The notes under the pieces were generated by a model. It was given only the letters and a program-made list of their open reading frames with translations. It was not told the DNA's origin and made no database searches. From positions 558,001-622,000 of the forward strand of contig NZ_NPJZ01000002.1 of assembly GCF_002245895.1 (NCBI RefSeq): a stretch of DNA of 64,000 nt. Reading direction: 5' to 3'. Position 1 is the first letter of the stretch; the number at the start of each line of letters is the position of its first letter. Made by a program: the position numbers and the translations under genes. The stretch is from Rhodococcus sp. OK302 (GTDB taxonomy: Bacteria; Actinomycetota; Actinomycetes; Mycobacteriales; Mycobacteriaceae). This document shows, piece by piece, positions 7,289-15,765 of the stretch.

Positions 7289-10225
7289 TTACTCGTTGCT
7301 CAATATTTCTGGATAAAGGTTCTTGATCCAGTTCAGCGGAACCTTCAAGGTTTCAGCGACTTTCTCCGCCCAGGCGCGATCGATGGTTGCGTTTCCGGTC
7401 TTGAGATCCCAAACCTGAACGATAACCTCTATGACTGTGCCCTCGTCGAGGTCCTCAACGAACTTGCTCAACACGGCATCTGGGCGGATCGAATCCGGGT
7501 ATCCCCGACGAACATCCGTGACAGATTCAGCGAATGCTTTGAAGGATCGTTCGGCTGCCAAGCGGTGATTGGGGGCGAACTCTTCAACTTGCTGGCTGAA
7601 CACATTCACCAGGCCTTCGAACTGTGTGTGAGCGAAGATCCCGGTGAGCCATGCAGGAAGACCAGCGCGATTTGTCTCGAGAACAGTCCACAAGGCGAGG
7701 GACGCTATCGCTTGGATCCCCTCCTCAACAAAATCGAGGACTTCCTGGTCTTCCGGCGTGGGAGGTACGTCGGGCGAGATCTCTGAAGGTGTTTTCGGCG
7801 TTCGGGCTGGGCCTGGTTCGATCGTAGCGAAGGGCGGGGCCAAGGTTCCAGGTCCCGGTGCGGTCGGTACAGAAGTGTCTGGGGGTGGCGACGAGGGCCG
7901 CTCGGTGGGGTCTGGATGTGTGCTGGGATCGGGAAGGTTTGAGGGGTTGGGGTCGAACGGATCGAAGTCCGGGGGACCAGGTTGGACTGGAGCGCCAGGC
8001 GCCTCTGGGTTAACTGGAATTTCACCTGGATTTACCGGGTCACTGTCCGTAGGTTGCACGCCAGGTTCGGTTACTGGGTCGGTAGAAAGGTTCGGCCGTG
8101 CAGGTTCCGGAACACTCGGATCCGGACGTACAGGTTCGGGAATCGAGGGAACATCCGGCTGCGAATGCTCATGTGGTGGAACGGTGCCGTCGATATTAGG
8201 AACGGGTCGCGGTGGTACCGCTCCATTCCGAATGGCACCTGGCAGGTTGGCAGTCGGTGGCGCTTGTTGGGCCGACCGGTTGGAGACGATCAACTGCTCC
8301 GCGCGCGCTGCGCCCGCAATCAATCGTGCGCCGCGCAGAGGCGGTACGACGAAGCTGAGGATGTCTCCGGTGTAGGGGTGTTCGACGACGCTTCCCGGAT
8401 CGAGGTGTCGCGGCGGTTCCGCCAGCACCAGCTCGCCGTTTCTGGAAACGTAGGTGCTGAGGATGGAAGTGGAGTTGTCGTACACCTGCCAGGGATTGCC
8501 CTGCTCGTCGTATGTGACCTGCAGGTCATGTACTTGACCTTCAGGGTCGGTGTAGTTCCATCCCCACACGTTCGGTGTCTTCGATTGTTTGCCGGACCAT
8601 GTTCCACCGTCGGCGTCTTTGATGGTCGCTGTTCTGGGCGGTCCTGGATTGGTGGTGTGGTCTTCGCCACCAATGGTGGACGTGACGGGTTGTTGTGTCT
8701 GATTGGCGAGGATGGTGTCGCCGAGTGGGTTTCCGGTTCCGGTGTCGGTGATCGGGGGTTCGGAGACCTGCGAGTCGGGATCGGCGAGCATCAACTGCGC
8801 CAGGTCCGAGTCTGCCGGATCGGCAGGTTCGGTGGTGTAGTCGGTTCCGCCAATGGTGGAGGTGACGGGTTGTTGTGTCTGATTGGCGAGGATGGTGTCG
8901 CCGAGTGGGTTTCCTGTTCCGGTGTCGGTGATCGGGGGTTCGGAGACCTGCGAGTCGGGATCGGCGAGCATCAACTGCGCTAAGTCCGAGTCCGCCGGAT
9001 CGGCCGCTGCCTGGACGGGATTCGCGGCCAACGTGGCCTGCGCATTCTTGCGGGCCTGTTCACCTGCCGGGGTCATGGGACCGATGAAACCCGCTTGTTC
9101 CTCCAGCGTCGCGCGTTCTTCCGGGGTCAGTGGATCAGCCAGAATCGGGTACAGAGGATTGAGTCCGGTGGTGTCGACGACCTGAACGAGCTTCCCGTCC
9201 CGAACCTCGTAGTGGGTCGGGATCGGTTTGCCGTTGGCGTCGTACGCCCACGGAGCCTCGACCGTAGAGACGGGACTGCCGTCGGCATCGAAGACGGTAA
9301 CCGAGCTGTCCGGATTCACAGCCATGTGCCCGCCGGGCGGAACGTGTACCGGGATCTCTGCCTCGTGCGAGGAGGTCCGGTCGTGGATGAGGTAGAAGAA
9401 CCGACTTCCCTCATTGAACGGATCGGCGACTCTGAGCTGGGACTGGCCACCGGGCGCGTACTGCATCAACGGCGCCGCGAGGGTGCCGACGGTTTGGGAG
9501 AGAACGGATTCCGGTGTCCGCGCACCGAACGGTGTGCGGCGGCCCCGGACACCGGCACCGGCGGCGGCGAAGGCTGCCGCGCCGAGGAGAGCGAGTTCGA
9601 GCAACCTGTTTCGGCCCTCGCCCGGGTCGGTGGGGGAGACGGCGACCGGTGCCGATTCCGGGTGCACCGGAACGTCATTGGCGGCGGGAACAGGTCCGGG
9701 ACCGCGATCGGAAGTCGCTGTTGGAGTGGATGTTCCAGGTAGTGACGGCTGTGGCGCCGCCGTGTCCGGCCCGGCACTGCTGCCGGGGACATCTCGTCCC
9801 GGTGTGTTCTCGGCACCTGCCGGTGCGCCCGGTGCTGCGGGCACGGCCGCGCCGGGGACCGGCACGATGTCGGTGCCGTTGTAGCGGGGCATCAGTGTCG
9901 GTGCGTTCGCCCCGACCTGCAGACCGGGCCCGGCCTGTCCGCTCGGGCCTGCCTGCCCGGGTAGCGCCGGCGGCGCGGTCGTGGTGGACGGCGCGGTCAG
10001 ACACGGGTTGATGTATTCGGGTGGGATCGGAGAACCCGGCGGTAGGGCAGCGATCATGTTCAGGTAGATCTGATGATCACGTGCCCGTACTGCTTCGCAG
10101 TCCTCCGCGGGGGTGGCGTGGGCCGGCGGGGCAGCGAGTGCGAGCGCGCCGCTGAACGCGCCGGCGGCGGCGGTGGTGAGTGCACCCGCGGCGAGGATTC
10201 CGGCGACACGTACCCGCCGGCTCAC
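7289..10225 (-). CDS. Secreted polymorphic-toxin-like protein with nuclease-like tail
   Basis: A 978-aa exported protein. GTG 10225 overlaps the stop of the small membrane protein before it (GTGA), so translation is coupled. Residues 1-38 form a signal peptide ending APPAHA. A Pro/Ala/Gly-rich region follows, then a hydrophobic segment near 205-225, a central region with two 60-aa repeats, a second Pro-rich spacer, and a compact tail of about 130 residues. The tail has RPDAVLSKF and VWDLKTGNATI, which resemble a restriction-endonuclease-fold core (D...DxK). Long exported Pro-rich proteins with a small nuclease end and small downstream genes are typical of polymorphic toxins. The nuclease assignment is by motif only. 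Confidence 0.75.
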   Translation of the reverse strand: MSRRVRVAGILAAGALTTAAAGAFSGALALAAPPAHATPAEDCEAVRARDHQIYLNMIAALPPGSPIPPEYINPCLTAPSTTTAPPALPGQAGPSGQAGPGLQVGANAPTLMPRYNGTDIVPVPGAAVPAAPGAPAGAENTPGRDVPGSSAGPDTAAPQPSLPGTSTPTATSDRGPGPVPAANDVPVHPESAPVAVSPTDPGEGRNRLLELALLGAAAFAAAGAGVRGRRTPFGARTPESVLSQTVGTLAAPLMQYAPGGQSQLRVADPFNEGSRFFYLIHDRTSSHEAEIPVHVPPGGHMAVNPDSSVTVFDADGSPVSTVEAPWAYDANGKPIPTHYEVRDGKLVQVVDTTGLNPLYPILADPLTPEERATLEEQAGFIGPMTPAGEQARKNAQATLAANPVQAAADPADSDLAQLMLADPDSQVSEPPITDTGTGNPLGDTILANQTQQPVTSTIGGTDYTTEPADPADSDLAQLMLADPDSQVSEPPITDTGTGNPLGDTILANQTQQPVTSTIGGEDHTTNPGPPRTATIKDADGGTWSGKQSKTPNVWGWNYTDPEGQVHDLQVTYDEQGNPWQVYDNSTSILSTYVSRNGELVLAEPPRHLDPGSVVEHPYTGDILSFVVPPLRGARLIAGAARAEQLIVSNRSAQQAPPTANLPGAIRNGAVPPRPVPNIDGTVPPHEHSQPDVPSIPEPVRPDPSVPEPARPNLSTDPVTEPGVQPTDSDPVNPGEIPVNPEAPGAPVQPGPPDFDPFDPNPSNLPDPSTHPDPTERPSSPPPDTSVPTAPGPGTLAPPFATIEPGPARTPKTPSEISPDVPPTPEDQEVLDFVEEGIQAIASLALWTVLETNRAGLPAWLTGIFAHTQFEGLVNVFSQQVEEFAPNHRLAAERSFKAFAESVTDVRRGYPDSIRPDAVLSKFVEDLDEGTVIEVIVQVWDLKTGNATIDRAWAEKVAETLKVPLNWIKNLYPEILSNE
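8651..9004. repeat. Two tandem 180-bp repeats inside the toxin-like gene
   Basis: The word CAATGGTGGA at 8671 and at 8851 marks a 180-bp period. The two copies encode almost identical 60-residue units (DPADSDLAQLMLADPDSQ, then NPLGDTILANQ). The near-identity at DNA level means recent duplication or gene conversion. Confidence 0.9.
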
Positions 10226-10554
10226 CGGTTCGTCTTCCGGCTTGTCGAGACCACGTTCGCGACGAGGGTGTCGGTGCCCCACCAGAACAGCCGGCCCGCG
10301 ATCGACATCACCAGGAACAACCCCAGATACACCCACATGGTGCCGTGCTCGGCCGCCCAGCCGGCGACCCGGTCGAGGTTCGCGAACACCAGTATCAGCA
10401 CTGCGAGCCCGGCCGCCAGCGACAGTGCCGCACGCGCCTTCCCGGCGGCCGCACCGCCGGTGACAGTGCCGCCCGCCGGCGGCGTGGCTGCGGCCCTGTG
10501 GTGGCTGACATCGCCGCTCGGGTCGGTGTCGGTGTGTGTCGTGGTCTGCGTCAT
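10222..10554 (-). CDS. Small membrane protein B, paired with toxin-like gene
   Basis: A 110-aa protein with a polar N-terminus and two membrane segments (ALSLAAGLAVLILVFANL and MWVYLGLFLVMSIAGRLFW). The 60 residues from ARAALSLAAG to WWGTDTL are nearly identical to the protein at 11440-11775. It starts at ATG 10554 after GGGGGAAG. Its stop overlaps the GTG start of the exported toxin-like protein, so the two are made together. A role as membrane partner or chaperone for the exported protein is inferred from this coupling. Confidence 0.8.
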   Translation of the reverse strand: MTQTTTHTDTDPSGDVSHHRAAATPPAGGTVTGGAAAGKARAALSLAAGLAVLILVFANLDRVAGWAAEHGTMWVYLGLFLVMSIAGRLFWWGTDTLVANVVSTSRKTNR

Positions 10555-10750
10555 CGTCTTTCTTCCCCCGGATTGTTCGTTTGATTGTTCGTTTGTGCTC
10601 CCAGACGGTCCCCGGAGGTGCTGGCGCGCATGCTCGATTCCTGCTCGCACCGAGCGATCGGCACCGTCGGTGCCGTCGACAGACCGCGCTCGAACGGAAA
10701 CGACCCCCCGGGGCTGCGGACCGCGTAGGTGTGCCGCCCCGGGGGCGGGA

Positions 10751-11443
10751 TCAATCGAGTTTCGCGACCGCTGCCCGCAGGAGCGCGTCGAACTCTTCCC
10801 GCGGCGGGGTGTTCGTATCCGATGGGGTCTGCTCGAGCATCACCCGGTAGGACCCGACCCAGGCGTGACCCACGATCCTCAATGTCGTAGCGGGAGAAGA
10901 CGCGTCACCGGGAAGCAGTGAGCGGACCTCGGCCCGCTGCCGATACACGATCACCTCGTCCGCAGCCAGGCCAGCCGGCGGATCCAGGCGGGTGGTGACC
11001 ATCACCGTCGAGTCCACGGGCGTCCCGTCGACCGTCCGCGTGGTCACCGCCGTGGAACACGGACCGAAGAACATCCGCTCGACGAGCGCGGGTGGTTGAC
11101 TCTCCCCGGTGGACACGGCGGTGACGTAGATGTCGCCGGTCGTGGTCTGTGCGTTCGCGGCCGCCTGGGGTGCCACGGTTTCGATCCGTGCCTGTTCCTC
11201 ACGGGGCTGTGCGCAGTCGGCAGGCTCGAACGTGGTGTTCGAGATCGCGTCGGCGAGCTGCCGCCCGTACGCCGCCGGATCTGGAACGCGGTAGTACTGC
11301 GAGCCGGCCGGAAAATCGGATTCGACCAACATCAGTGGCTGCAGATCCTCGGGCTGTACCGCATCCGCGGTCCCATCGTCGCTCGAGCATCCCGACATCA
11401 GCACGACCAGACCGACCGCGACCGCGGCAGCACCCCGGCTCAC
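10751..11443 (-). CDS. Lipoprotein, sensor-domain/DUF5642-like
   Basis: A 230-aa lipoprotein with a signal peptide and lipobox LMSGC at residues about 15-19. The mature part is Cys-containing and resembles mycobacterial extracytoplasmic sensor-type lipoproteins (PknH_C or DUF5642-like folds); this is a weak, remembered similarity. GTG 11443 overlaps the stop of membrane protein A (GTGA), the same arrangement as in the next pair downstream. Probably displayed on the outer face of the cytoplasmic membrane. Confidence 0.75.
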   Translation of the reverse strand: MSRGAAAVAVGLVVLMSGCSSDDGTADAVQPEDLQPLMLVESDFPAGSQYYRVPDPAAYGRQLADAISNTTFEPADCAQPREEQARIETVAPQAAANAQTTTGDIYVTAVSTGESQPPALVERMFFGPCSTAVTTRTVDGTPVDSTVMVTTRLDPPAGLAADEVIVYRQRAEVRSLLPGDASSPATTLRIVGHAWVGSYRVMLEQTPSDTNTPPREEFDALLRAAVAKLD

Positions 11444-11775
11444 CGGTCCGCCTCCGCCGCCGCGGTGACCGTGCGCGCGGTGAGGGTGTCGGTGCCCCAC
11501 CAGAACAGCCGTCCCGCGATCGACATCACCAGGAACAACCCCAGATACACCCACATGGTGCCGTGCTCGGCCGCCCAGCCGGCGACCCGGTCGAGGTTCG
11601 CGAACACCAGCATCAGCACCGCGAGACCGGCCGCCAGCGACAGCGCCGCACGCGCGAGGCGGGCGCCTTCGCCCTGGGCTGTCGTGCTCGGTGCTGGCGC
11701 CGGGACGGCGTCGCCGCCGCGTGGATCGTCGCGTTCTCCGGTGCTCTCGTGCGTGCGTGTCGTGGCGTGCGTCAT
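11440..11775 (-). CDS. Small membrane protein A, paired with lipoprotein
   Basis: A 111-aa, two-segment membrane protein. The segment from ARAALSLAAG to LFWWGTDTL is almost identical to membrane protein B at 10222-10554, and the DNA is also nearly identical over about 180 bp. ATG 11775 follows GGGGAGATC. Its stop overlaps the lipoprotein start. The twin arrangement (same small membrane protein, each coupled to a different exported protein) suggests a duplicated module. Confidence 0.8.
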   Translation of the reverse strand: MTHATTRTHESTGERDDPRGGDAVPAPAPSTTAQGEGARLARAALSLAAGLAVLMLVFANLDRVAGWAAEHGTMWVYLGLFLVMSIAGRLFWWGTDTLTARTVTAAAEADR

Positions 11776-11818
11776 CGACAGATCTCCCCTGTGTTGGCGT
11801 CCCCGAAAAAGTCCGTGG

Positions 11819-12457
11819 TCAGAGCCAGGTCGGCTCGGAGTACACGTACACGCTGTCATCGGAGGTGGCGGTCGAGGCCGCGAGCATCGAGTACGAACGG
11901 ATCGACACCGCACCGAAGCAACCATCGACCTTCACATGCAGGTTCGAGGTACTCACCGACGCCCTCGCGCCCTCGAGATCCTTCTTGCCGAGCGGGATCG
12001 TGGTGATCGTGCCGAGCTTGACCTGCGCCGAGATCGACGGACCGATGTTCGCGTTCAACCCCGCGTTCGGGCCCGTCAGCGAGATGCCGACACTCGGACC
12101 GATCGTCATCGCCAAACCTGCTGTCACACCGGACGATACGTCGACGGCGCAACCGACCTGCAGACCCTGCTCGATGTAGCCGGTCCGCACCGGAGCCGTC
12201 CCCTCGCCGGTGATCGTGCCGGTCGTCTTCGACGACAGGAAGCCTTCACGGGTGAACCGTGACGCGGCTAGGTTCGGTACCGGGTTCGCCGACAACTCCG
12301 TCGCCGAGACCGCCAACACCCAACCGTCGTCGGTGGTCTTGGAATCCGACTTCGACTCCAGCTTCGTCGGCTCCGCCGATGCGACCCCGCAGGTCCCCAG
12401 CACTACCGCGCCTGCAGCGACCATGGACACGACAGACTTCTGCCACATAGCAGACAT
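11819..12457 (-). CDS. MspA-family porin
   Basis: A 212-aa exported protein with an N-terminal signal peptide (ending GVASAEP). The body is typical of MspA, the octameric beta-barrel porin of the mycolic-acid outer membrane: TTDDGWVLAVSATELSANPVPNL near the start, GYIEQGLQVGCAVDVSSGVT in the middle, and a serine/threonine-rich C-terminus. The length matches the family. ATG 12457 follows GGGAGAATCC. It is 43 nt upstream of membrane protein A on the same strand and may head the operon. It would give hydrophilic solutes passage across the outer membrane. Confidence 0.93.
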   Translation of the reverse strand: MSAMWQKSVVSMVAAGAVVLGTCGVASAEPTKLESKSDSKTTDDGWVLAVSATELSANPVPNLAASRFTREGFLSSKTTGTITGEGTAPVRTGYIEQGLQVGCAVDVSSGVTAGLAMTIGPSVGISLTGPNAGLNANIGPSISAQVKLGTITTIPLGKKDLEGARASVSTSNLHVKVDGCFGAVSIRSYSMLAASTATSDDSVYVYSEPTWL

Positions 12458-12969
12458 AAAGGATTCTCCCACCCTGAAATACGTTCCGCGAACACACGAT
12501 CCGTATATTACCGACCGTCCAGTTCTCAAACTAACACATCACCTACCGGCCCCAGACCGGCACCGGCTAATTCATGGCGAATCTTGCTCTCACGCACGGA
12601 TAGTTCACGACCTGGCGCCTCGTGAGCGAGCGGCTCACGGAATGCGAGTGCATGCTGCTCACCGTGCTCGCGTGCACGCAACCACTCATGGTAAACGTCG
12701 CGGTGTGCGTCGCCCAGGCCTGTGGCGCAGCGGATCCCGAGGCGCCCTGATATGTGGGAACGTTGTCGAGTGAGCGTGAGGAAGTCACCCCAGAACATTG
12801 GTGACGCTCCGGGGTGACTTCCCCTTTATGTGCGATTGGTAGCGGTTCGCTGCCGGGGCAGTCGGTAACTCGACGGTGGTGTCGGAATGAAACTCCGCGT
12901 GTGCTCGTTGTAGAGGCTGTCGGTGTCCGGTTCTTTCCCCGGGTACCACCCGACCGTGCGGCTCCGGGA
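12458..12969. other. Region without a supported gene between porin and resolvase relic
   Basis: Two overlapping minus-strand frames are open (12526-12798 and 12567-12788), but neither has a good ribosome site or recognisable homology. A perfect 12-bp hairpin (GGAAGTCACCCC at 12780-12791 with GGGGTGACTTCC at 12811-12822) lies in the middle. Confidence 0.4.
12780..12822. terminator. Hairpin, possible terminator or element end
   Basis: Perfect 12-bp arms with a 19-nt loop, followed on the plus strand by CCCTTTAT. There is no obvious upstream gene on either strand for it to terminate, so it could instead be an old element end. Confidence 0.45.
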
Positions 12970-13500
12970 CTATTTCAGGTGTCTGTACAGCGTCGTTCTT
13001 CCGACGCCGATGATTTCGGCGATGTCGGTCAGATGCATCCCGTTCTCCCGCATCCGTTGTGCCTGTGCGAGTTTCGTCGACGTCATCTTCGGGGGCCGGC
13101 CCCCGGTACGGCCACGCGCCCGAGCCGCGGCGAGACCGACCTGAGTCCGTTCCCGGATCAGGTTGCGTTCGAATTCGGCGAGAGCGCCGAAGATGGAGAA
13201 GATCAGTTTTCCGCCGGAGGTGGTGGTGTCGATCGCTTCGGTCAACGATTTGAAGCCGACACCGCGGGCCGCGAGATCTTCCACCGTCTGCAGCAGATGG
13301 GGGAGTGAGCGACCGAGCCGGTCGAGTCGCCAGACGACGAGGGTGTCTCCGTCGCGAAGATGGGAGAGTAGGTCGCTCAGTTGCGGGCGGGTGGTGGTTG
13401 CACCGGACGCGGTTTCGGTCCAGACTTTGAAACAACCGGCAGCGCTCAGAGCGTCGTAAACGCACACCCAAACCCGCAGAATCGCTCTGACGCCCTCCAC
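12970..13500 (-). pseudogene. Resolvase relic 2: Tn3-type serine recombinase lacking catalytic serine
   Basis: The 176-aa frame contains most of a resolvase: DALSAAGCFKVWTETASGAT, the RLDRLGRSLPHL arginine-rich active-site stretch, GKLIFSIFGALAEFERNLI, the hinge ARGRTGGRPPK and the HTH ending GRTTLYRHLK. The N-terminal 15-20 residues with the YARVST catalytic serine are replaced by ILRVWVCVY. That DNA is one copy of the dispersed AAACGCACACCCAAACCCGC repeat. Without the serine it cannot cleave DNA. Confidence 0.85.
13458..13480 (-). repeat. Dispersed repeat copy 1 (at resolvase 5' end)
   Basis: AAACGCACACCCAAACCCGC on the plus strand. Read on the minus strand it gives LRVWVCV, fused to the body of resolvase relic 2. 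The other copies are at 15488, 16641, 17384, 18212 and 20123. Confidence 0.8.
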
Positions 13501-13569
13501 TCCGATGCGTGCGGAGGAGTGAGGTCGAGATGCTAGCTAGATGCATCAATGTTGTATCTGGTGCAACTT

Positions 13570-13657
13570 TCACTCAGCTCGCTTGGTGGTCCCATCGTCT
13601 CCACGCTGTCGAGCCTTGTCGGGGTTGATGTGGAGCCGAACGCCCTTATAGACGACT
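13570..13657 (-). pseudogene. 3' part of a small membrane-protein gene split by the IS3 element
   Basis: Encodes VVYKGVRLHINPDKARQR and the remaining C-terminal residues to a TGA at 13570. Joined to 14991-15226 with one copy of the GTG duplication removed, the frame is continuous and gives 107 residues. See the entry for the 5' part. Confidence 0.85.
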
Positions 13658-13711
13658 GTGTGAATCGCACCGGAGTTTCCGGAGACTTCATCCTTTGGGA
13701 AAGATGGAGTC

Positions 13712-14038
13712 ATGTCGTCAGGAACGAACAAGAGGTACCCGCCCGAGCTGCGTGAGCGTGCGGTGCGGATGGTCGCAGAAGTCCAACACGAGTACCCGTC
13801 GGAGTGGGCGGCGGTCGAATCCGTCGCCGGCAAACTCGGCATTGGAACAGCGCAAACGTTGCTCAACTGGATCCGGAAGGCGCAAACCGACGCCGGCGAA
13901 CGACCCGGTGTGACAACCGAGATGGCAGCGGAAATGCGCAAACTCCGAGCCGAGAACCGGGAACTCAAGCGTGCCAACGAAATCCTGAAGTCGGCATCGG
14001 TTTTCTTCGCAGCGGAGCTCGACCGCAACAACAAGTGA
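13712..14038 (+). CDS. IS3 transposase OrfA
   Basis: A 108-aa helix-turn-helix protein (RYPPELRERAVRMVAEVQ, WIRKAQTDAGER) with a C-terminal leucine zipper-like coiled coil (MAAEMRKLRAENRELKRANE). This is the standard OrfA of IS3 elements, which binds the terminal repeats. GATGGAGTC precedes ATG 13712. Its stop overlaps the OrfB frame. As in other IS3 members, a fused OrfAB transposase would need a -1 frameshift in the overlap. Confidence 0.93.
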   Translation: MSSGTNKRYPPELRERAVRMVAEVQHEYPSEWAAVESVAGKLGIGTAQTLLNWIRKAQTDAGERPGVTTEMAAEMRKLRAENRELKRANEILKSASVFFAAELDRNNK

Positions 14039-14964
14039 TCATCGACTACATCAACCGATACAAAAACGAGTACGGCGTCGAGCCGATGTGCAGGGTGCTC
14101 ACCGAGCACGGCTGCACGATTGCGCCGTCCACCTACTACGAAGCCCGCGGCCGTTCCGCATCTCGACGGTCTGTGCGCGACGAAGAGCTGAAGATCGAGA
14201 TCAGCCGCGTGCACGCTGAGAACTACTCGGTCTATGGCGCCCGCAAAGTCTGGCTCCATATGAGACGCGAGGGCATCGACGTGGCCAGGTGCACCGTCGA
14301 GCGACTGATGGGCATCCTCGGACTCGAAGGCGCACGTCGAGGGAAGACCAAACGCACCACCATCGCTGATCCGCAAGGGCATCGCGCAGACGATCTGGTG
14401 CAGCGGAAATTCAACCCGGTGGCGCCAAATATGTTGTGGGTAGCCGACTTCACATATGTTTCGACGTGGTCAGGTTGGGTATATGTCGCGTTCGTCATCG
14501 ATGCGTACTCACGCAGAATCCTCGGCTGGCGAACCTCGACGACGATGACGACCCCGTTGGTGCTCGATGCGATCGAGCATGCGATCTGGACACGCCGCAG
14601 AGAGGGGATTACGGATTTGTCGGGGCTCATTCATCACAACGATCGCGGGTCGCAGTACACGTCAATTGCGTTCACCGACAGGCTCATTGAGGTTGGTATC
14701 GATGCCTCGATCGGTGCTACCGGGTCAAGTTACGACAATGCTCTGGCGGAGACGATCAACGGGCTTTACAAGACCGAGTTGATCAAGCCTCGCGGGCCGT
14801 GGCGAACGGTCGAACAGGTGGAAATCGCCACGCTGGAGTGGGTGGACTGGTTCAACCGCCGACGTCTCTACGAACACTGCGGCGATGTGCCTCCGGTCGA
14901 ACTCGAGGCGTTCTACTACGGTAAACACAGAACTACGCGAATCGCGGAGTTCTCAAATCAGTAA
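14035..14964 (+). CDS. IS3 transposase OrfB (DDE integrase)
   Basis: About 309 residues from the GTG that overlaps the OrfA stop (GTGA). The frame is open upstream to 13804, which fits expression by frameshifting. The rve/DDE core has VADFTYVSTW (first D), HNDRGSQYTS (second D) and ALAETINGLYKTE (E). An HTH_21 region (ENYSVYGARKVWLHMRREG) precedes it. All catalytic residues are present and the terminal repeats are intact, so the element may still be active. Confidence 0.92.
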   Translation: MIIDYINRYKNEYGVEPMCRVLTEHGCTIAPSTYYEARGRSASRRSVRDEELKIEISRVHAENYSVYGARKVWLHMRREGIDVARCTVERLMGILGLEGARRGKTKRTTIADPQGHRADDLVQRKFNPVAPNMLWVADFTYVSTWSGWVYVAFVIDAYSRRILGWRTSTTMTTPLVLDAIEHAIWTRRREGITDLSGLIHHNDRGSQYTSIAFTDRLIEVGIDASIGATGSSYDNALAETINGLYKTELIKPRGPWRTVEQVEIATLEWVDWFNRRRLYEHCGDVPPVELEAFYYGKHRTTRIAEFSNQ

Positions 14965-14990
14965 GTCTCCGGACTCGCCGGTGCGATTCA

Positions 14991-15226
14991 GTGTACGGCA
15001 CATCGTCGTCGTTGTCCGGGTCGCCGGAGTCCGCAGGATCAGGCAGTTCCGCGATCTGTTCGATGACGATCTGTGCTCGTGCCGCACTGGGATCAAACAT
15101 CTCCTGAAACGGCCCGACGAACGACCCCCCAAGCCCGTGGTGCTTCGCCCGAACCGCCGCCCACCAGAGCAACGGCAACGGGCCGAACATGGCGAACAGC
15201 AGTAGAAGTCCCAGTACCATGCCCAC
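14991..15226 (-). pseudogene. 5' part of small membrane-protein gene split by IS3
   Basis: Starts at GTG 15226 (or ATG 15220). It encodes one membrane segment (MVLGLLLLFAMFGPLPLLWW), then an acidic tail (ELPDPADSGDPDNDDDVPYT). The IS3 element interrupts it after DVPYT. Splicing out the element and one GTG copy restores an uninterrupted 107-aa protein ending KRAE. Function unknown. The pre-insertion allele can be reconstructed exactly, which dates the insertion as recent. Confidence 0.85.
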
Positions 15227-15765
15227 GAGCGTACCGACCGGCCGCTATCAAACAGCATGTCGACCATTACAGACAGCAAACGGGTCCAACGTCAATGCGA
15301 CAATCCCTGCACGGTTCGGTGTCCGCATGGTTTCACGAGGAATATCGCAGGTTTCGAATACTGCACATCCGCCAATCGACTTCCCTGGCCGTCGCTGATC
15401 CGGAGCAGCAACGCATCCGAGGGGTTCGCGATGGACCATTGGTGGTTGTACTGGAGGCCGGCGGCCACCGCCCTCGGATGTACGTCCGTTTTGTCGATGG
15501 TCAAAACGCACACCCAAACCCGCAGGAAGGCACGCAGCTGGAATTCGGATCCTGGCCGAGATGTTCCGGTTTGCAGAGTCTCACTGCAGCATCGAATCGT
15601 GGCCAACCAGCCTTTCGGGTTGGAGGGGCGCTGGTGACTACACCTACAGAGAAGTCGCTGCACTACGAAGCTATGAGCCTTCAAAAGTCATGTGCCCAGA
15701 CCTATTGGCTTGCCAATGGGAAGTGTCGATGACGCTCGGATCAAATGGTTGGTTGCGATTCTCGC
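15227..15765. other. Region without a supported gene, holding dispersed repeat copy 2
   Basis: Several open frames overlap here on both strands, but none has a ribosome site and a recognisable product. The clearest feature is the 43-bp repeat copy at 15488-15530. Confidence 0.45.
15488..15530 (-). repeat. Dispersed repeat copy 2
   Basis: Contains TTTTGTCGATGGTCAAAACG followed by CACACCCAAACCCGCAGGAA. Same orientation as the other five copies. Confidence 0.85.

Larger units (their letters stand above)
13661..14990 (+). mobile_element. Complete IS3-family insertion sequence, 1330 bp
   Basis: Imperfect 28-bp terminal inverted repeats: left 13661-13688 (starting TGAATCGCACCGGAG), right 14963-14990. 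The element is flanked by a 3-bp direct repeat GTG (13658-13660 and 14991-14993), the normal target duplication for IS3. It carries orfA and orfB and interrupts a minus-strand membrane-protein gene. Confidence 0.93.
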
